Shown: in pieces, positions 8,063-14,584 of the stretch
Layout of the letters: each line of letters opens with the position of its first letter
Numbering within the stretch: position 1 is the first letter of the stretch
NCBI GenBank assembly: GCA_002383325.1
Contig: DFYJ01000058.1
Location: 1-20,320 of the forward strand
Direction of reading: 5' to 3'
DNA length: 20,320 bases
Origin: Candidatus Aminicenantes bacterium UBA4085
GTDB lineage: Bacteria > Acidobacteriota > Aminicenantia > Aminicenantales > UBA4085
Position numbers and translations under genes: made by a program
Notes under the pieces: model-generated
Databases searched by the model: none
Told to the model about the DNA's origin: nothing
The model's input: only the letters and a program-made list of their open reading frames with translations

Positions 8063-9280
8063 TCATTTCTTCCCGCCGCGCTTCGTCGGCGCGGACTTGT
8101 GGACCTGGGTGACCTTCTTGACCTGCTCGGCATCGCTTCGATGCCGGACGTCGATCTGCTGGGCCTCGACGGCATGACTCTTCTTCAATTCGGAGATCTT
8201 GGCCTCATAATCACGCGTGACCCGAGCTTTAGCCGCGGCGTCTCTGACCCGCCGGGCCTCCTGATCGCGCTTCTGCTGAATGCCCTTGATCTCCTGCGCC
8301 TGACTCGCCGTCAGAAGCCTCTTTTCCTGAATTTGCCGCCTCTGGACGGCCGCGGCTTCCGTCGAGATGGTCTGCTGCCCGCGGGGGTCGAAGACTTTGG
8401 CCGGGGCCAGCTCCCGCCGGGCCTGGTTCGTATTCACCAAGTTTTTGGGCTTGGCGGCGCTGTTGGCCCGAATCGTCGGCCGGAAGAGCTGGACCGATCG
8501 GCCGCTGACCCGCGTGCGTCCCGGCTGCGGAACATCCTGCACCGCGTAGACGGGGACGACCCGTCCGGTGATGCGGCGTACCTCATCAAACCCGATTCCT
8601 TCGTTGATGATTCTGTCGTTGCGGGTGTACATGTTGTTGTGGAGGTTCGAGGAGTTGACGATCATCGGATTGCGCTCATAAGGAAGGATATAGGAATTGA
8701 GGTTTGTATCCTGAAAGTGCGATCCTTGGATAAAAACCCAGAAATTCGAGGAGATCCGAAGCGAAGATGAATTGAAGCTCATCCCCAGGCTGAACTCGAA
8801 TCCGGGCGGAAGCGGCGCCCAGCCCATATAGCGATCGTTGGATCTCCAAGTCACCCAAGCCGGGCCCCAAACCGAGCCGGGAACCCAAAACCAGCCGATC
8901 TCATCATCCCAGCCCCAGCGGCCGTAATGGAAGGGAATATCTCCCCATTCCTCGGCCGCGATCCAGGTCCAGCCGTAATCGGTCCAGACCCATTGCCCGT
9001 TGCTGTAGGGACGCCAGCGATAGCCCATATGCCTGGGGATCCAGACATAGCCATAGGGATTGAGATCGATCCAGTCTCCGTAGAAGGACAGACGATCATA
9101 GAAGTAGGAATCATCTTCATATCGTCCGTACTCCTGAGGATTGCGGGCATACTGCTGAACGCCGGAAGCCGCAGGGCTGACCCCTTCATAGGCATAACCG
9201 ACGTCGGGCGAAGCGAGCTGGCCGGCCGAGCTCGCCGCCATGATAAAAACCAAGGCCACGACCCAAAAGGCTCTTTTCAT
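8063..9280 (-). CDS. DUF6600-type Trp/Tyr-rich envelope protein with C-terminal coiled coil
   Basis: A 405-residue exported protein. ATG 9280 has AGGAG seven to eight bases upstream and lies about 14 bases after a predicted sigma54 start site; the frame continues upstream but that part is untranslated leader and promoter. Residues 1 to about 20 (MKRAFWVVALVFIMAASSAG) are a signal peptide. Residues about 65-160 form a Trp/Tyr/Gly-rich block (YGDWIDLNPYGYVW, DYGWTWIAAEEWGDIPFHYG, GWFWVPGSVWGPAW, MGWAPLPPG) matching the DUF6600 region seen in FecR-associated envelope proteins. Residues about 300-390 are Lys/Arg/Gln/Ala/Glu-rich and probably form a coiled coil. First gene of the four-gene minus-strand run. 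The function is unknown; an envelope-stress structural role is inferred from promoter and neighbours. Confidence 0.8.
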   Translation of the reverse strand: MKRAFWVVALVFIMAASSAGQLASPDVGYAYEGVSPAASGVQQYARNPQEYGRYEDDSYFYDRLSFYGDWIDLNPYGYVWIPRHMGYRWRPYSNGQWVWTDYGWTWIAAEEWGDIPFHYGRWGWDDEIGWFWVPGSVWGPAWVTWRSNDRYMGWAPLPPGFEFSLGMSFNSSSLRISSNFWVFIQGSHFQDTNLNSYILPYERNPMIVNSSNLHNNMYTRNDRIINEGIGFDEVRRITGRVVPVYAVQDVPQPGRTRVSGRSVQLFRPTIRANSAAKPKNLVNTNQARRELAPAKVFDPRGQQTISTEAAAVQRRQIQEKRLLTASQAQEIKGIQQKRDQEARRVRDAAAKARVTRDYEAKISELKKSHAVEAQQIDVRHRSDAEQVKKVTQVHKSAPTKRGGKK

Positions 9281-9304
9281 GTTTGTTCTCCTAATCGGCA
9301 TCAT

Positions 9305-9321
9305 TGCAATATGTGTGCCAA
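9305..9321 (-). promoter_or_regulatory. Sigma54 (-24/-12) promoter for the four-gene envelope run
   Basis: Minus strand TTGGCACACATATTGCA. Compared with the sigma54 consensus TGGCACG-N4-TTGCW only one base differs, and the GG and GC doublets have exact spacing. The predicted start is near 9294, giving a leader of about 14 bases that holds the AGGAG site of the DUF6600 gene. An upstream element lies about 176-196 bp away. Confidence 0.72.
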
Positions 9322-9455
9322 GATGTTTTTCCATCCTTCCCCATAGGTCATGAGGAAGTCTCTTCGCGCCGGCGGCCCCAAGAGCCGCGCCGCGGGACGC
9401 CCCGGGGATGCCCCCCGGCTCTTCCCGACTTCGGGACGGATGGGCCGCCGTCTTA

Positions 9456-9489
9456 CTCTTTAGCAAGAATAATGCTGCGTTGCAGGAAT
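9456..9489. promoter_or_regulatory. Upstream activator element A (tandem CAGGAAT-type half-sites)
   Basis: CTCTTTAG is followed by CAAGAAT (9464-9470), 12 bases, then CAGGAAT (9483-9489); the half-sites start 19 bp apart. CAAGAATAATGCTG (9464-9477) matches the palindrome CAGGAATATTCCTG of element B at 11 of 14. The full 34 bp matches element B (14071-14104) at 26 of 34, in the same orientation. It lies between two outward-facing sigma54 promoters, where an enhancer-binding protein would sit. Confidence 0.6.
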
Positions 9490-9584
9490 ATTTTGGGGAG
9501 GGGGGGGGCTTCCCCCTTGGCTCAAGCGGACGCTTTGTTAGAATTATGCGTGATTCTCTGATCGCCGAGAACAAGAAGAAGAAT

Positions 9585-9601
9585 GTGGCATGAAAGCGGC
9601 A
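9585..9601 (+). promoter_or_regulatory. Weaker sigma54-like promoter for the anchored unknown protein
   Basis: GTGGCATGAAAGCGGCA keeps GG and GC at the exact -24/-12 spacing but has three mismatches to TGGCACG-N4-TTGCW. Its TGGCATGAA matches the promoter at 13947-13963. The predicted start is near 9612, about 56 bp before ATG 9668 and about 122-142 bp from element A. Confidence 0.42.
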
Positions 9602-9667
9602 GTATTAGGGTGAATGATTTCGGATCCAGGGCTTATCCGTTAACGGAAGCTGGAGGGATGCCGCGAG

Positions 9668-10258
9668 ATGAGAGAAAGAAAGAAGAAAGAAGATCGAATC
9701 ACTATGACAGCCCAAGCCGGGTCGAGGATCCTAGGGAGAACGATCCGGAAGGCCGCCCTTCTCCTGCTGGTCGTCGTCGGGGTATCGGGCTGGCTTGTCT
9801 ACGCGAAGAGATATGAGCTGGCCTTGAGGTATATGCGGAAAAGCGAAAAGGCCCGGGAGATGATCATCCAGCAAATGATCATCATCGCCAAGCCGATCAT
9901 TGAAAGAGACATCGACATGACGCTGCCCCAAAAGATCATCAGCACCCTGACCGGCCGAAGGAACGAAGCCGAGAGGCGGGCGGGCGCCCTGCGCGACGTC
10001 CGGGCCTTCGGCGAAGGCGGCTTTCAAAGCGGCCGGCTCGAATTCCTGGACGTCCATCAAGCAGGCTCCCGGCACGGTTTCAATCTTCAGGGACTCGATT
10101 TCGCGCTGGGATGGAAGCGGGGAAACGACGAGGAAGTGTTGGCGGCCTTCGCCTTCAATTTCTGGAAAAGAAAAGCGGGTCCGATGCGCATCAATCCGGA
10201 TTGCAGCTTCTTCTCCGAGCTGAAATCGTCCATCGAAAAAAAAGCGCGGGCGAATTGA
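9668..10258 (+). CDS. Membrane-anchored protein of unknown function
   Basis: A 196-residue protein with a basic N-terminus (MRERKKKEDR), one membrane segment at residues about 28-46 (KAALLLLVVVGVSGWLVYAK) and a mostly soluble C-terminal domain. By the positive-inside rule that domain should face the periplasm. GGAGGG lies about 10 bases before ATG 9668; ATG 9704 is an alternative start with a poorer site. The helix after the membrane segment is charged and amphipathic (ALRYMRKSEKAREMIIQQMI). I do not recognise the family. It is divergent from the DUF6600 envelope run and convergent with the sigma54 regulator. The shared upstream element and sigma54-like promoter suggest it is co-regulated with the envelope genes. 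Confidence 0.62.
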   Translation: MRERKKKEDRITMTAQAGSRILGRTIRKAALLLLVVVGVSGWLVYAKRYELALRYMRKSEKAREMIIQQMIIIAKPIIERDIDMTLPQKIISTLTGRRNEAERRAGALRDVRAFGEGGFQSGRLEFLDVHQAGSRHGFNLQGLDFALGWKRGNDEEVLAAFAFNFWKRKAGPMRINPDCSFFSELKSSIEKKARAN

Positions 10259-10285
10259 CGGACCGGGCGCTCAGGGACGACCCGG

Positions 10286-10301
10286 GGCGGGGATTCCCGC
10301 C
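10286..10301. terminator. Hairpin between convergent genes
   Basis: GGCGGG (10286-10291) and CCCGCC (10296-10301) form a 6-bp stem with a GATT loop in the 55-bp gap between two convergent stops. It could serve both directions; no T-tract is present. Confidence 0.38.
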
Positions 10302-10313
10302 GGCGATCCGATG

Positions 10314-11732
10314 TCAGGTCGGATGACGCCAGTCGGCGGAGCGATATTTCCGCAGAAGGGAATAGAGCCGCGATCGGGATAGGCCGGAGATCCGGCAGGC
10401 CTCATCGACTTTTCCGCCGACCGAAGACATCAGGTCCTTGACGTACTTCTGCTCCGCAGCCGATACGGCGGCCTTCCTGATCTCCTGCCATCGCGGCGGC
10501 TGGAGGGAAGAGCGGGCATCTTTTTCCGCGGCCGCCGGGCCGGCCGGTCCCTTGACGAAAGAGCCGCGGGCCACCTGGATGCGGATGTAGACTGGAAGGT
10601 GCTTGGGGAAGAGCATGGGCTCGTCTTTGGCCTGAAGCAGGGCTTTCTCCAAGGCCTGGATCATTTCCCGCACGTTGCCGGGCCAAGGGTACTTGATGAC
10701 GACATCCCAGAACTCGGCGGAAGCCTCTTTGGCTTCAATTCCAAACCGCTCGCACAAGACATTCATGTAGAAGAGCGTCAGTTCCTTGATGTCTCCGGGA
10801 ATCAATCGCAAAGGGGGCAATTCCAGAGTCAGCGTCCGAAGCCGGAAGAACAGGTCCTCCCGGAACAGGCCCAGCTGGACCATGCTCGGCAAATCCCGAT
10901 TCGTCGCCGCTACGAGCCGGAAATCGCTCTCGATTTCCTGGCGTCCTCCGACCGGACGAAAACGATGCTCTTGAATGACCCGCAGGAATCTCTTTTGAAT
11001 CAGGAACGGCATCTCCCCGATTTCATCCAAAAACAGGGTCCCGCCGTCGGCTTGCTTGATCAATCCCTCCTCGCTTCGATCGGCTCCGGTGAAAGCTCCC
11101 CGAGTGTGCCCGAAAAGGACGCTTTCAACGAGCGTCTCCGGAAGCGCCGTGCAATCGACGACCACGAAGCTCTTTTTGGCCCGGGAGCTGTTGTAATGAA
11201 CAGCCTTGGCAAAAAGCTCTTTCCCCGTTCCGGTCTCGCCGGTAATGAGAACATTGACGCCGCTGCCGGCGGCTTGGGCCAGCAGGTCCAGACAGGCCGT
11301 GATCGCCGCGGAATCTCCGATGATGCCTTTTCTCTTCAAGACGACCGGCGGCTTCCCCGATTGTCGTTCAGCGCGATAATCCAGGGCTCGGAGTATGGTA
11401 AGCTTGATGGCCTCCAAGGAAGCCGGCTTTTCTATATAATCCCAGGCGCCGGCCCGAATCGCGAGCTCGGCTTCATCGGGATCGCCCAAGTCGGTAATGA
11501 CGATGATTTCCGGGGAGGATCGCGCCGCTTTGATCTTCGACATCTTCTCCAAGCCGCTTCCATCGGGCAGGCGCACGTCGACAAACACGATATCGAACGG
11601 CTCGGCTTGAGCTTTCCCCAGCCCGCCTTTAAGGGTAGGCGAGGTGAAGGAACGATGCCCCAATTGGGCTACGGCGTTGGCGATCCAATTGCTGATGAGC
11701 TTGTCGTCATCGATGATGAGAATGGAAGCCAT
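10314..11732 (-). CDS. NtrC-family sigma54-dependent response regulator
   Basis: A 472-residue regulator starting at ATG 11732 (GGAG four bases upstream). Residues 1-120 are a receiver domain with acidic pocket Asp8-Asp10, phospho-acceptor Asp52 (FVDVRLPDG), Thr80 and Lys102. Residues about 138-380 are the AAA+ sigma54 activation domain: Walker A GETGTGKE (165-172), the sigma54-contacting GAFTGA loop (212-217), Walker B GTLFLDEI (231-238) and the FREDLFFRL arginine-finger region (290-298). Residues about 425-463 are a Fis-type helix-turn-helix (DEACRISGLSRSRLYSLLRKY). Phosphorylation should drive oligomerisation, binding to upstream elements and ATP-driven opening of sigma54 promoters. No sensor kinase gene is visible, so its partner is elsewhere. 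The two candidate target regions flank this gene, about 0.8 kb and 2.2 kb away. Confidence 0.96.
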   Translation of the reverse strand: MASILIIDDDKLISNWIANAVAQLGHRSFTSPTLKGGLGKAQAEPFDIVFVDVRLPDGSGLEKMSKIKAARSSPEIIVITDLGDPDEAELAIRAGAWDYIEKPASLEAIKLTILRALDYRAERQSGKPPVVLKRKGIIGDSAAITACLDLLAQAAGSGVNVLITGETGTGKELFAKAVHYNSSRAKKSFVVVDCTALPETLVESVLFGHTRGAFTGADRSEEGLIKQADGGTLFLDEIGEMPFLIQKRFLRVIQEHRFRPVGGRQEIESDFRLVAATNRDLPSMVQLGLFREDLFFRLRTLTLELPPLRLIPGDIKELTLFYMNVLCERFGIEAKEASAEFWDVVIKYPWPGNVREMIQALEKALLQAKDEPMLFPKHLPVYIRIQVARGSFVKGPAGPAAAEKDARSSLQPPRWQEIRKAAVSAAEQKYVKDLMSSVGGKVDEACRISGLSRSRLYSLLRKYRSADWRHPT

Positions 11733-11762
11733 GGAACTCCGCGCCTTTCTTTCTTGGTCCGA

Positions 11763-11792
11763 ATTATAAAAAAGCAAAAGATAACTTGTCAA
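11763..11792 (-). promoter_or_regulatory. Consensus sigma70 promoter of the sigma54 regulator gene
   Basis: Minus strand TTGACA (11792-11787), an 18-bp T-rich spacer, then TATAAT (11768-11763); both boxes are perfect. The predicted start is near 11756, 24 bases before ATG 11732. The regulator therefore appears to be made by the housekeeping polymerase and not from a sigma54 promoter. Confidence 0.75.
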
Positions 11793-11905
11793 TACGATTC
11801 GGCCCGGCTCTTTCGAATCGGCTTCCATCGGCTGCGCGCTTATGATCCAATAGGCTTCGATGAAGCTCGGCGGGAAAGTCGGCGACGATCCTGGAAGGAG
11901 ATGAG

Positions 11906-13024
11906 ATGAAACTGCCGTTTCTTGCCAAGGCCGCCGTTTTGCTTGTCAGCGTCTATGCCTTGTTGACGATGTTGTACGTCTCCCGGAACATCGTCGTCCC
12001 GCTTATTTTTGCGATCATCATCGCCATCGTGCTCCATCCCGTCGTTGATTTTTTAGCTCGAAAAAAAATCAACCGCTTGATCGCGATTATCGTCACCATG
12101 CTCCTTGTCTTTATCATCATCGCCGCGTTCGGAGGATTTTTTATCTCGCAGGTCAGTCGGCTCGGCGAATCATGGCCGGTCCTGGTCGAGAGGTTGACCG
12201 GGATCCTCAACCAGACCATCACCTCCGTCTCCGGCTATTTCGATCTGAATCCACAAAAGCTTCAGGCCTGGCTTGCCAAAACTCAGAGCGAGCTCGTCAA
12301 CACCGGCACCGCCGCCATCGGACGAACGCTCGTCACCCTCGGCAACTGGATTGTGATCTTGTTGCTTCTTCCCGTGTACGTCTTTTTGCTGTTGTTATAT
12401 CAACCGATCCTGCTCGACTTCATTCGCAGGCTGTTTCGCGCCGACGAGCAAAGTCAGGTCAATGAAGTCGTCACCCAGACCAAATCCGTCATTCAGCGCT
12501 ATATCGTCGGCTTGGCGATTGAGGCCGTCCTGGTCGCGGCCCTGGAGATCATGGCTCTTCTCCTGCTCGGCATCGATTATGCGATCCTGATCGGGATCCT
12601 GGGCGCCTTGCTCAACGTCATCCCCTACATCGGCGGGCTTGTGGCCGTCGCCTTGCCCATCATGGTCGCCCTGGCCACCAAGCCCTCGCCATGGTTTGCC
12701 GTCTATATTCTCATCGCCTATTACGCCATCCAGTTGATCGATAACAACTATATCGTCCCCAAAATCGTCGCCTCGAAAGTCAAGATCAACGCGCTTTTTT
12801 CCATCATCGTGGTCATCGCGGGAAATGCTCTCTGGGGCGTCCCCGGCATGTTTCTTTCCATACCGCTGCTGGCCATCATCAAGCTCATCTGCGACCATAT
12901 CGAGCCCTTGAAGCCTTGGGGATTCCTGCTGGGCGACACCATGCCCTCCCCCTTGAGCATCCGAGCGATCCTCAAGAAGAAAAGGAAAGCTGAAGCCAAA
13001 GAATCACCCCCGGCGGGCCGATAA
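11906..13024 (+). CDS. AI-2E/PerM-family membrane transporter
   Basis: A 372-residue polytopic inner-membrane protein of the AI-2E transporter (UPF0118, PerM/TqsA) family. Visible features are paired N-terminal helices (LAKAAVLLVSVYALLTMLYV, then IVVPLIFAIIIAIVLHPVVDFL), a soluble segment with an amphipathic helix, then a C-terminal helix set. The C-terminal set carries family-typical LLGIDYAILIGILGALLNVIPYIGG and a DNNYIVPKIV motif. Members export autoinducer-2 or act as cation/proton exchangers; the substrate here cannot be told. The tail is Lys-rich and cytoplasmic. AAGGAG precedes ATG 11906 at good spacing. It is divergent from the sigma54 regulator with 173 bp between starts. No clear promoter of its own was found; TATGAT at 11841 lacks a -35. 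Confidence 0.92.
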   Translation: MKLPFLAKAAVLLVSVYALLTMLYVSRNIVVPLIFAIIIAIVLHPVVDFLARKKINRLIAIIVTMLLVFIIIAAFGGFFISQVSRLGESWPVLVERLTGILNQTITSVSGYFDLNPQKLQAWLAKTQSELVNTGTAAIGRTLVTLGNWIVILLLLPVYVFLLLLYQPILLDFIRRLFRADEQSQVNEVVTQTKSVIQRYIVGLAIEAVLVAALEIMALLLLGIDYAILIGILGALLNVIPYIGGLVAVALPIMVALATKPSPWFAVYILIAYYAIQLIDNNYIVPKIVASKVKINALFSIIVVIAGNALWGVPGMFLSIPLLAIIKLICDHIEPLKPWGFLLGDTMPSPLSIRAILKKKRKAEAKESPPAGR

Positions 13025-13032
13025 GAACCACG

Positions 13033-13072
13033 GGCCCTCTTCTTCTCCCTAGAGCCCCCGAAGAAGAGGGCC
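13033..13072. terminator. Strong bidirectional hairpin
   Basis: A perfect 13-bp inverted repeat, GGCCCTCTTCTTC (13033-13045) and GAAGAAGAGGGCC (13060-13072), with a 14-base loop. It starts eight bases after the transporter stop, between that gene and the convergent DUF3185-like gene, as expected for a shared terminator. It lacks a T-tract. Confidence 0.6.
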
Positions 13073-13118
13073 GCCCGATCCCGCCAATCAGCCGGAAACG
13101 AACCCGGACTGGGGGCCG

Positions 13119-13331
13119 TCAGGGCTTTTTGCGTCCGGCGACAACCAGCGCGACCCCCGCTACAAGCGCGATTCCGCCCGCAATCGGAGGCAGGGGGATG
13201 TTCTTCTTCTGCGTCGCCGTGACTTGAAGAGGCCCGAGATCCACCACTTTTTCCCTGGACGTGTACTGGATTCCCCCGTAGATCAGAGCCAAGAGGCCCA
13301 CAACGATGAGGATAACGCCTAGAACCTTCAT
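13119..13331 (-). CDS. DUF3185-like small membrane protein
   Basis: A 70-residue protein with two membrane segments: MKVLGVILIVVGLLALIYGG at the N-terminus and IAGGIALVAGVALVVAG near the C-terminus. A polar linker (QYTSREKVVDLGPLQVTATQ) joins them and the tail is RKKP. The two-helix layout with a GxxLxVVGxxxLxYGG first helix resembles DUF3185-type proteins, which are common beside other small stress proteins; the exact family is uncertain. GGAAG precedes ATG 13331. It is the last of three small minus-strand genes and probably shares the promoter upstream of the lmo0937-like gene. The role is unknown; membrane stress tolerance is inferred from context. Confidence 0.65.
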   Translation of the reverse strand: MKVLGVILIVVGLLALIYGGIQYTSREKVVDLGPLQVTATQKKNIPLPPIAGGIALVAGVALVVAGRKKP

Positions 13332-13450
13332 GATATCTTCCTTCCTTTCCCCAGCGTCCGTACGCCCTTCCCGTCCCTTCCCTTCTCTCCCTGAAGGGCA
13401 TGCCGCCCCGACTCGCCGATCCTATGGCTGAGCGTGCCTCAGCGGCTCCG

Positions 13451-13636
13451 TTAAGCTCGGCTGCGGACGGCGAGGATCAGCGCGGCGCTTGCGACAAGCA
13501 GCGCCATTCCTCCGACGATGGGAGAGAACAGATCCCGGCGAACCCGAGCCAGAGCACGTCCCGTCACTGCCGGCGCCGTGTTCGTGTGATGCGGCGAGCG
13601 CGGGCGGGCTTTCCCAGGCGGACTTACCTTAGGCAA
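13451..13636 (-). CDS. Small membrane protein, possible truncated relative of the DUF3185-like gene
   Basis: A 61-residue frame from TTG 13636, which has GGGAGGGGA about five bases upstream. The N-terminal half is basic and Pro-rich (PKVSPPGKARPRSPHH). The C-terminal half is one membrane segment (FSPIVGGMALLVASAALILA) ending in VRSRA. This segment resembles the second helix of the neighbouring 70-residue protein (LPPIAGGIALVAGVALVVAG), with the same PIxGGxAL core. It may be a small single-pass protein, or a decayed duplicate that lost its first helix. The unusual TTG start lowers confidence. It is flanked by two other small minus-strand membrane protein genes. Confidence 0.4.
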   Translation of the reverse strand: MPKVSPPGKARPRSPHHTNTAPAVTGRALARVRRDLFSPIVGGMALLVASAALILAVRSRA

Positions 13637-13710
13637 AGCGTCCCCTCCCGCTGATCATCGTCTCGCCCCACCAACCGGGCCTCCGCCTTGTCCCTGCGGC
13701 ATCATTCACT

Positions 13711-13857
13711 TTAGAGGACTCTCCGGCCCTTCAACAGCCGGATGACCAGGACCACCAAGGCGATGACGAGCAGGACGTGGATGATGCTGCCGGCGTGAAA
13801 GGCAAAAAGCCCCAAGGCCCACCCGACCAACAGAATGATCAAGATCGCTTCAAGCAT
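13711..13857 (-). CDS. lmo0937/DUF5670-family small membrane protein
   Basis: A 48-residue protein, easily missed by gene finders. The sequence MLEAILIILLVGWALGLFAF, then HAGSIIHVLLVIALVVLVIR and LLKGRRVL, has the two-helix form of lmo0937-family proteins: an aromatic-Gly first helix, a central GxxIHxLLVIA motif and a basic RLLxGRR tail. AAAGGAG lies six bases before ATG 13857. The function is not known. These proteins often occur beside CsbD-type and other stress genes, as here (CsbD divergent, DUF3185-like downstream). A sigma54-like promoter lies about 90 bp upstream. Confidence 0.75.
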   Translation of the reverse strand: MLEAILIILLVGWALGLFAFHAGSIIHVLLVIALVVLVIRLLKGRRVL

Positions 13858-13946
13858 CTCGGACTCCTTTCCCCTCTAGCTCCCGACGTCCCGAGCCTGG
13901 CCGATCCGAAAGACGGATTGAACTTGTGAGGGTCGACAGATATCAA

Positions 13947-13963
13947 TGCACGATTCATGCCAA
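13947..13963 (-). promoter_or_regulatory. Sigma54-like promoter for the small membrane protein genes
   Basis: Minus strand TTGGCATGAATCGTGCA keeps GG and GC at exact -24/-12 spacing, with two mismatches to TGGCACG-N4-TTGCW. The predicted start is near 13936, about 79 bases before ATG 13857. Element B lies about 150-169 bp upstream. Confidence 0.5.
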
Positions 13964-14070
13964 GCCTTCTCAGCTTCGGTCGACCGGACGGAAATCCAAC
14001 CCGGCTGAGCCAGAGGCGCGAACGGCCGGCTTTCGGAGCGCTGCGCTCAACGCTTTTTTCGCGATTCGCT

Positions 14071-14104
14071 CTCTTAAACAGGAATATTCCTGCTCCGCAG
14101 GAAT
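14071..14104. promoter_or_regulatory. Upstream activator element B (palindrome plus third half-site)
   Basis: CTCTTAAA precedes the perfect 14-bp palindrome CAGGAATATTCCTG (14079-14092), and a further CAGGAAT half-site follows at 14098-14104, its start 19 bp from the first. It matches element A at 26 of 34 positions. It lies between two outward-facing sigma54 promoters, about 150-169 bp from one predicted start and 143-162 bp from the other. No gene is visible in the surrounding 13858-14286 stretch. Confidence 0.65.
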
Positions 14105-14219
14105 CAAGCCTCCGTGATCCCTTCCTCCTGATCCATCGGCCGGCGGCAAAGCCAAGGTTAGTCCGAATTTAAGGGGCCCCTCTCCCGGGGGGGAAACGCC
14201 TGAAACCGAGATGCGGCAT

Positions 14220-14236
14220 CTGGCACGAAGGTTGCA
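14220..14236 (+). promoter_or_regulatory. Perfect sigma54 promoter for the CsbD-family gene
   Basis: CTGGCACGAAGGTTGCA matches TGGCACG-N4-TTGCW at every defined base. The predicted start is near 14247, about 40 bp before GTG 14287. Element B lies about 143-162 bp upstream. Confidence 0.8.
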
Positions 14237-14286
14237 ATAACGCTATAGGCAAGACATAGGTCCGCGTTTCCTGAAGGAGGAACACC

Positions 14287-14466
14287 GTGAAATCCAGCCA
14301 GAGAGACAAAACGGAAGGTCGTCTGCACGAAGCGAAGGGGAAGATCAAAGAGGTCGTAGGAAATGCCGTCGGGAATCGAGATCTGGAAGCCGACGGAAAA
14401 AACGAACAGCTGGCCGGCAAGGTTCAGAAGAAGATCGGAGAGATTAAAAAGGTCGTGGGAAAGTAG
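14287..14466 (+). CDS. CsbD-family stress protein
   Basis: A 59-residue hydrophilic protein starting at GTG 14287, with AAGGAGG six to seven bases upstream. The sequence has the CsbD layout: an N-terminal GRLHEAKGKIKEVVGNAVG repeat-like helix, a short acidic linker (NRDLEADGKNEQ), then a second related helix (LAGKVQKKIGEIKKVVGK). CsbD proteins are small, charged, cytosolic and induced by general stress in many bacteria; their molecular role is unknown. Here the gene has a consensus sigma54 promoter and an upstream element shared with the envelope-gene region. It runs toward the tRNA-Arg gene, 27 bp past its stop. The short length and GTG start make it easy to miss. Confidence 0.9.
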   Translation: MKSSQRDKTEGRLHEAKGKIKEVVGNAVGNRDLEADGKNEQLAGKVQKKIGEIKKVVGK

Positions 14467-14493
14467 ACTCCCCCTCCGGGGTGGATGGGAAAG

Positions 14494-14567
14494 CGCGCCC
14501 GGAGAGATTCGAACTCCCGACCCTTTGGTTCGAAGCCAAATGCTCTATCCAGCTGAGCTACGGGCGC
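14494..14567 (-). tRNA. tRNA-Arg, anticodon UCG
   Basis: On the minus strand a 74-nt cloverleaf: acceptor GCGCCCG/CGGGCGC (7 perfect pairs), D-arm GCTC...GAGC, anticodon stem TTTGG/CCAAA with loop CTTCGAA (anticodon TCG, reads CGA), variable GGGTC, T-arm GGGAG-TTCGAAT-CTCTC with one wobble, discriminator G. CCA is not encoded. Its promoter lies just upstream. Confidence 0.95.
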
Positions 14568-14584
14568 GCCCGGAAGCGCGACTC

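Noticed and set aside
9531..9560. Second sigma54-like match starting TTGGCTC near 9518
   Set aside because: The GG to GC spacing is off by one base, which sigma54 does not tolerate.
10599..11909. 436-codon plus-strand open frame
   Set aside because: It is antisense to the sigma54 regulator, whose domains are unmistakable.
13926..14172. Short plus-strand frames between the lmo0937-like and CsbD genes
   Set aside because: They overlap the sigma54-like promoter and the conserved palindrome, have no ribosome site and look like regulatory DNA.
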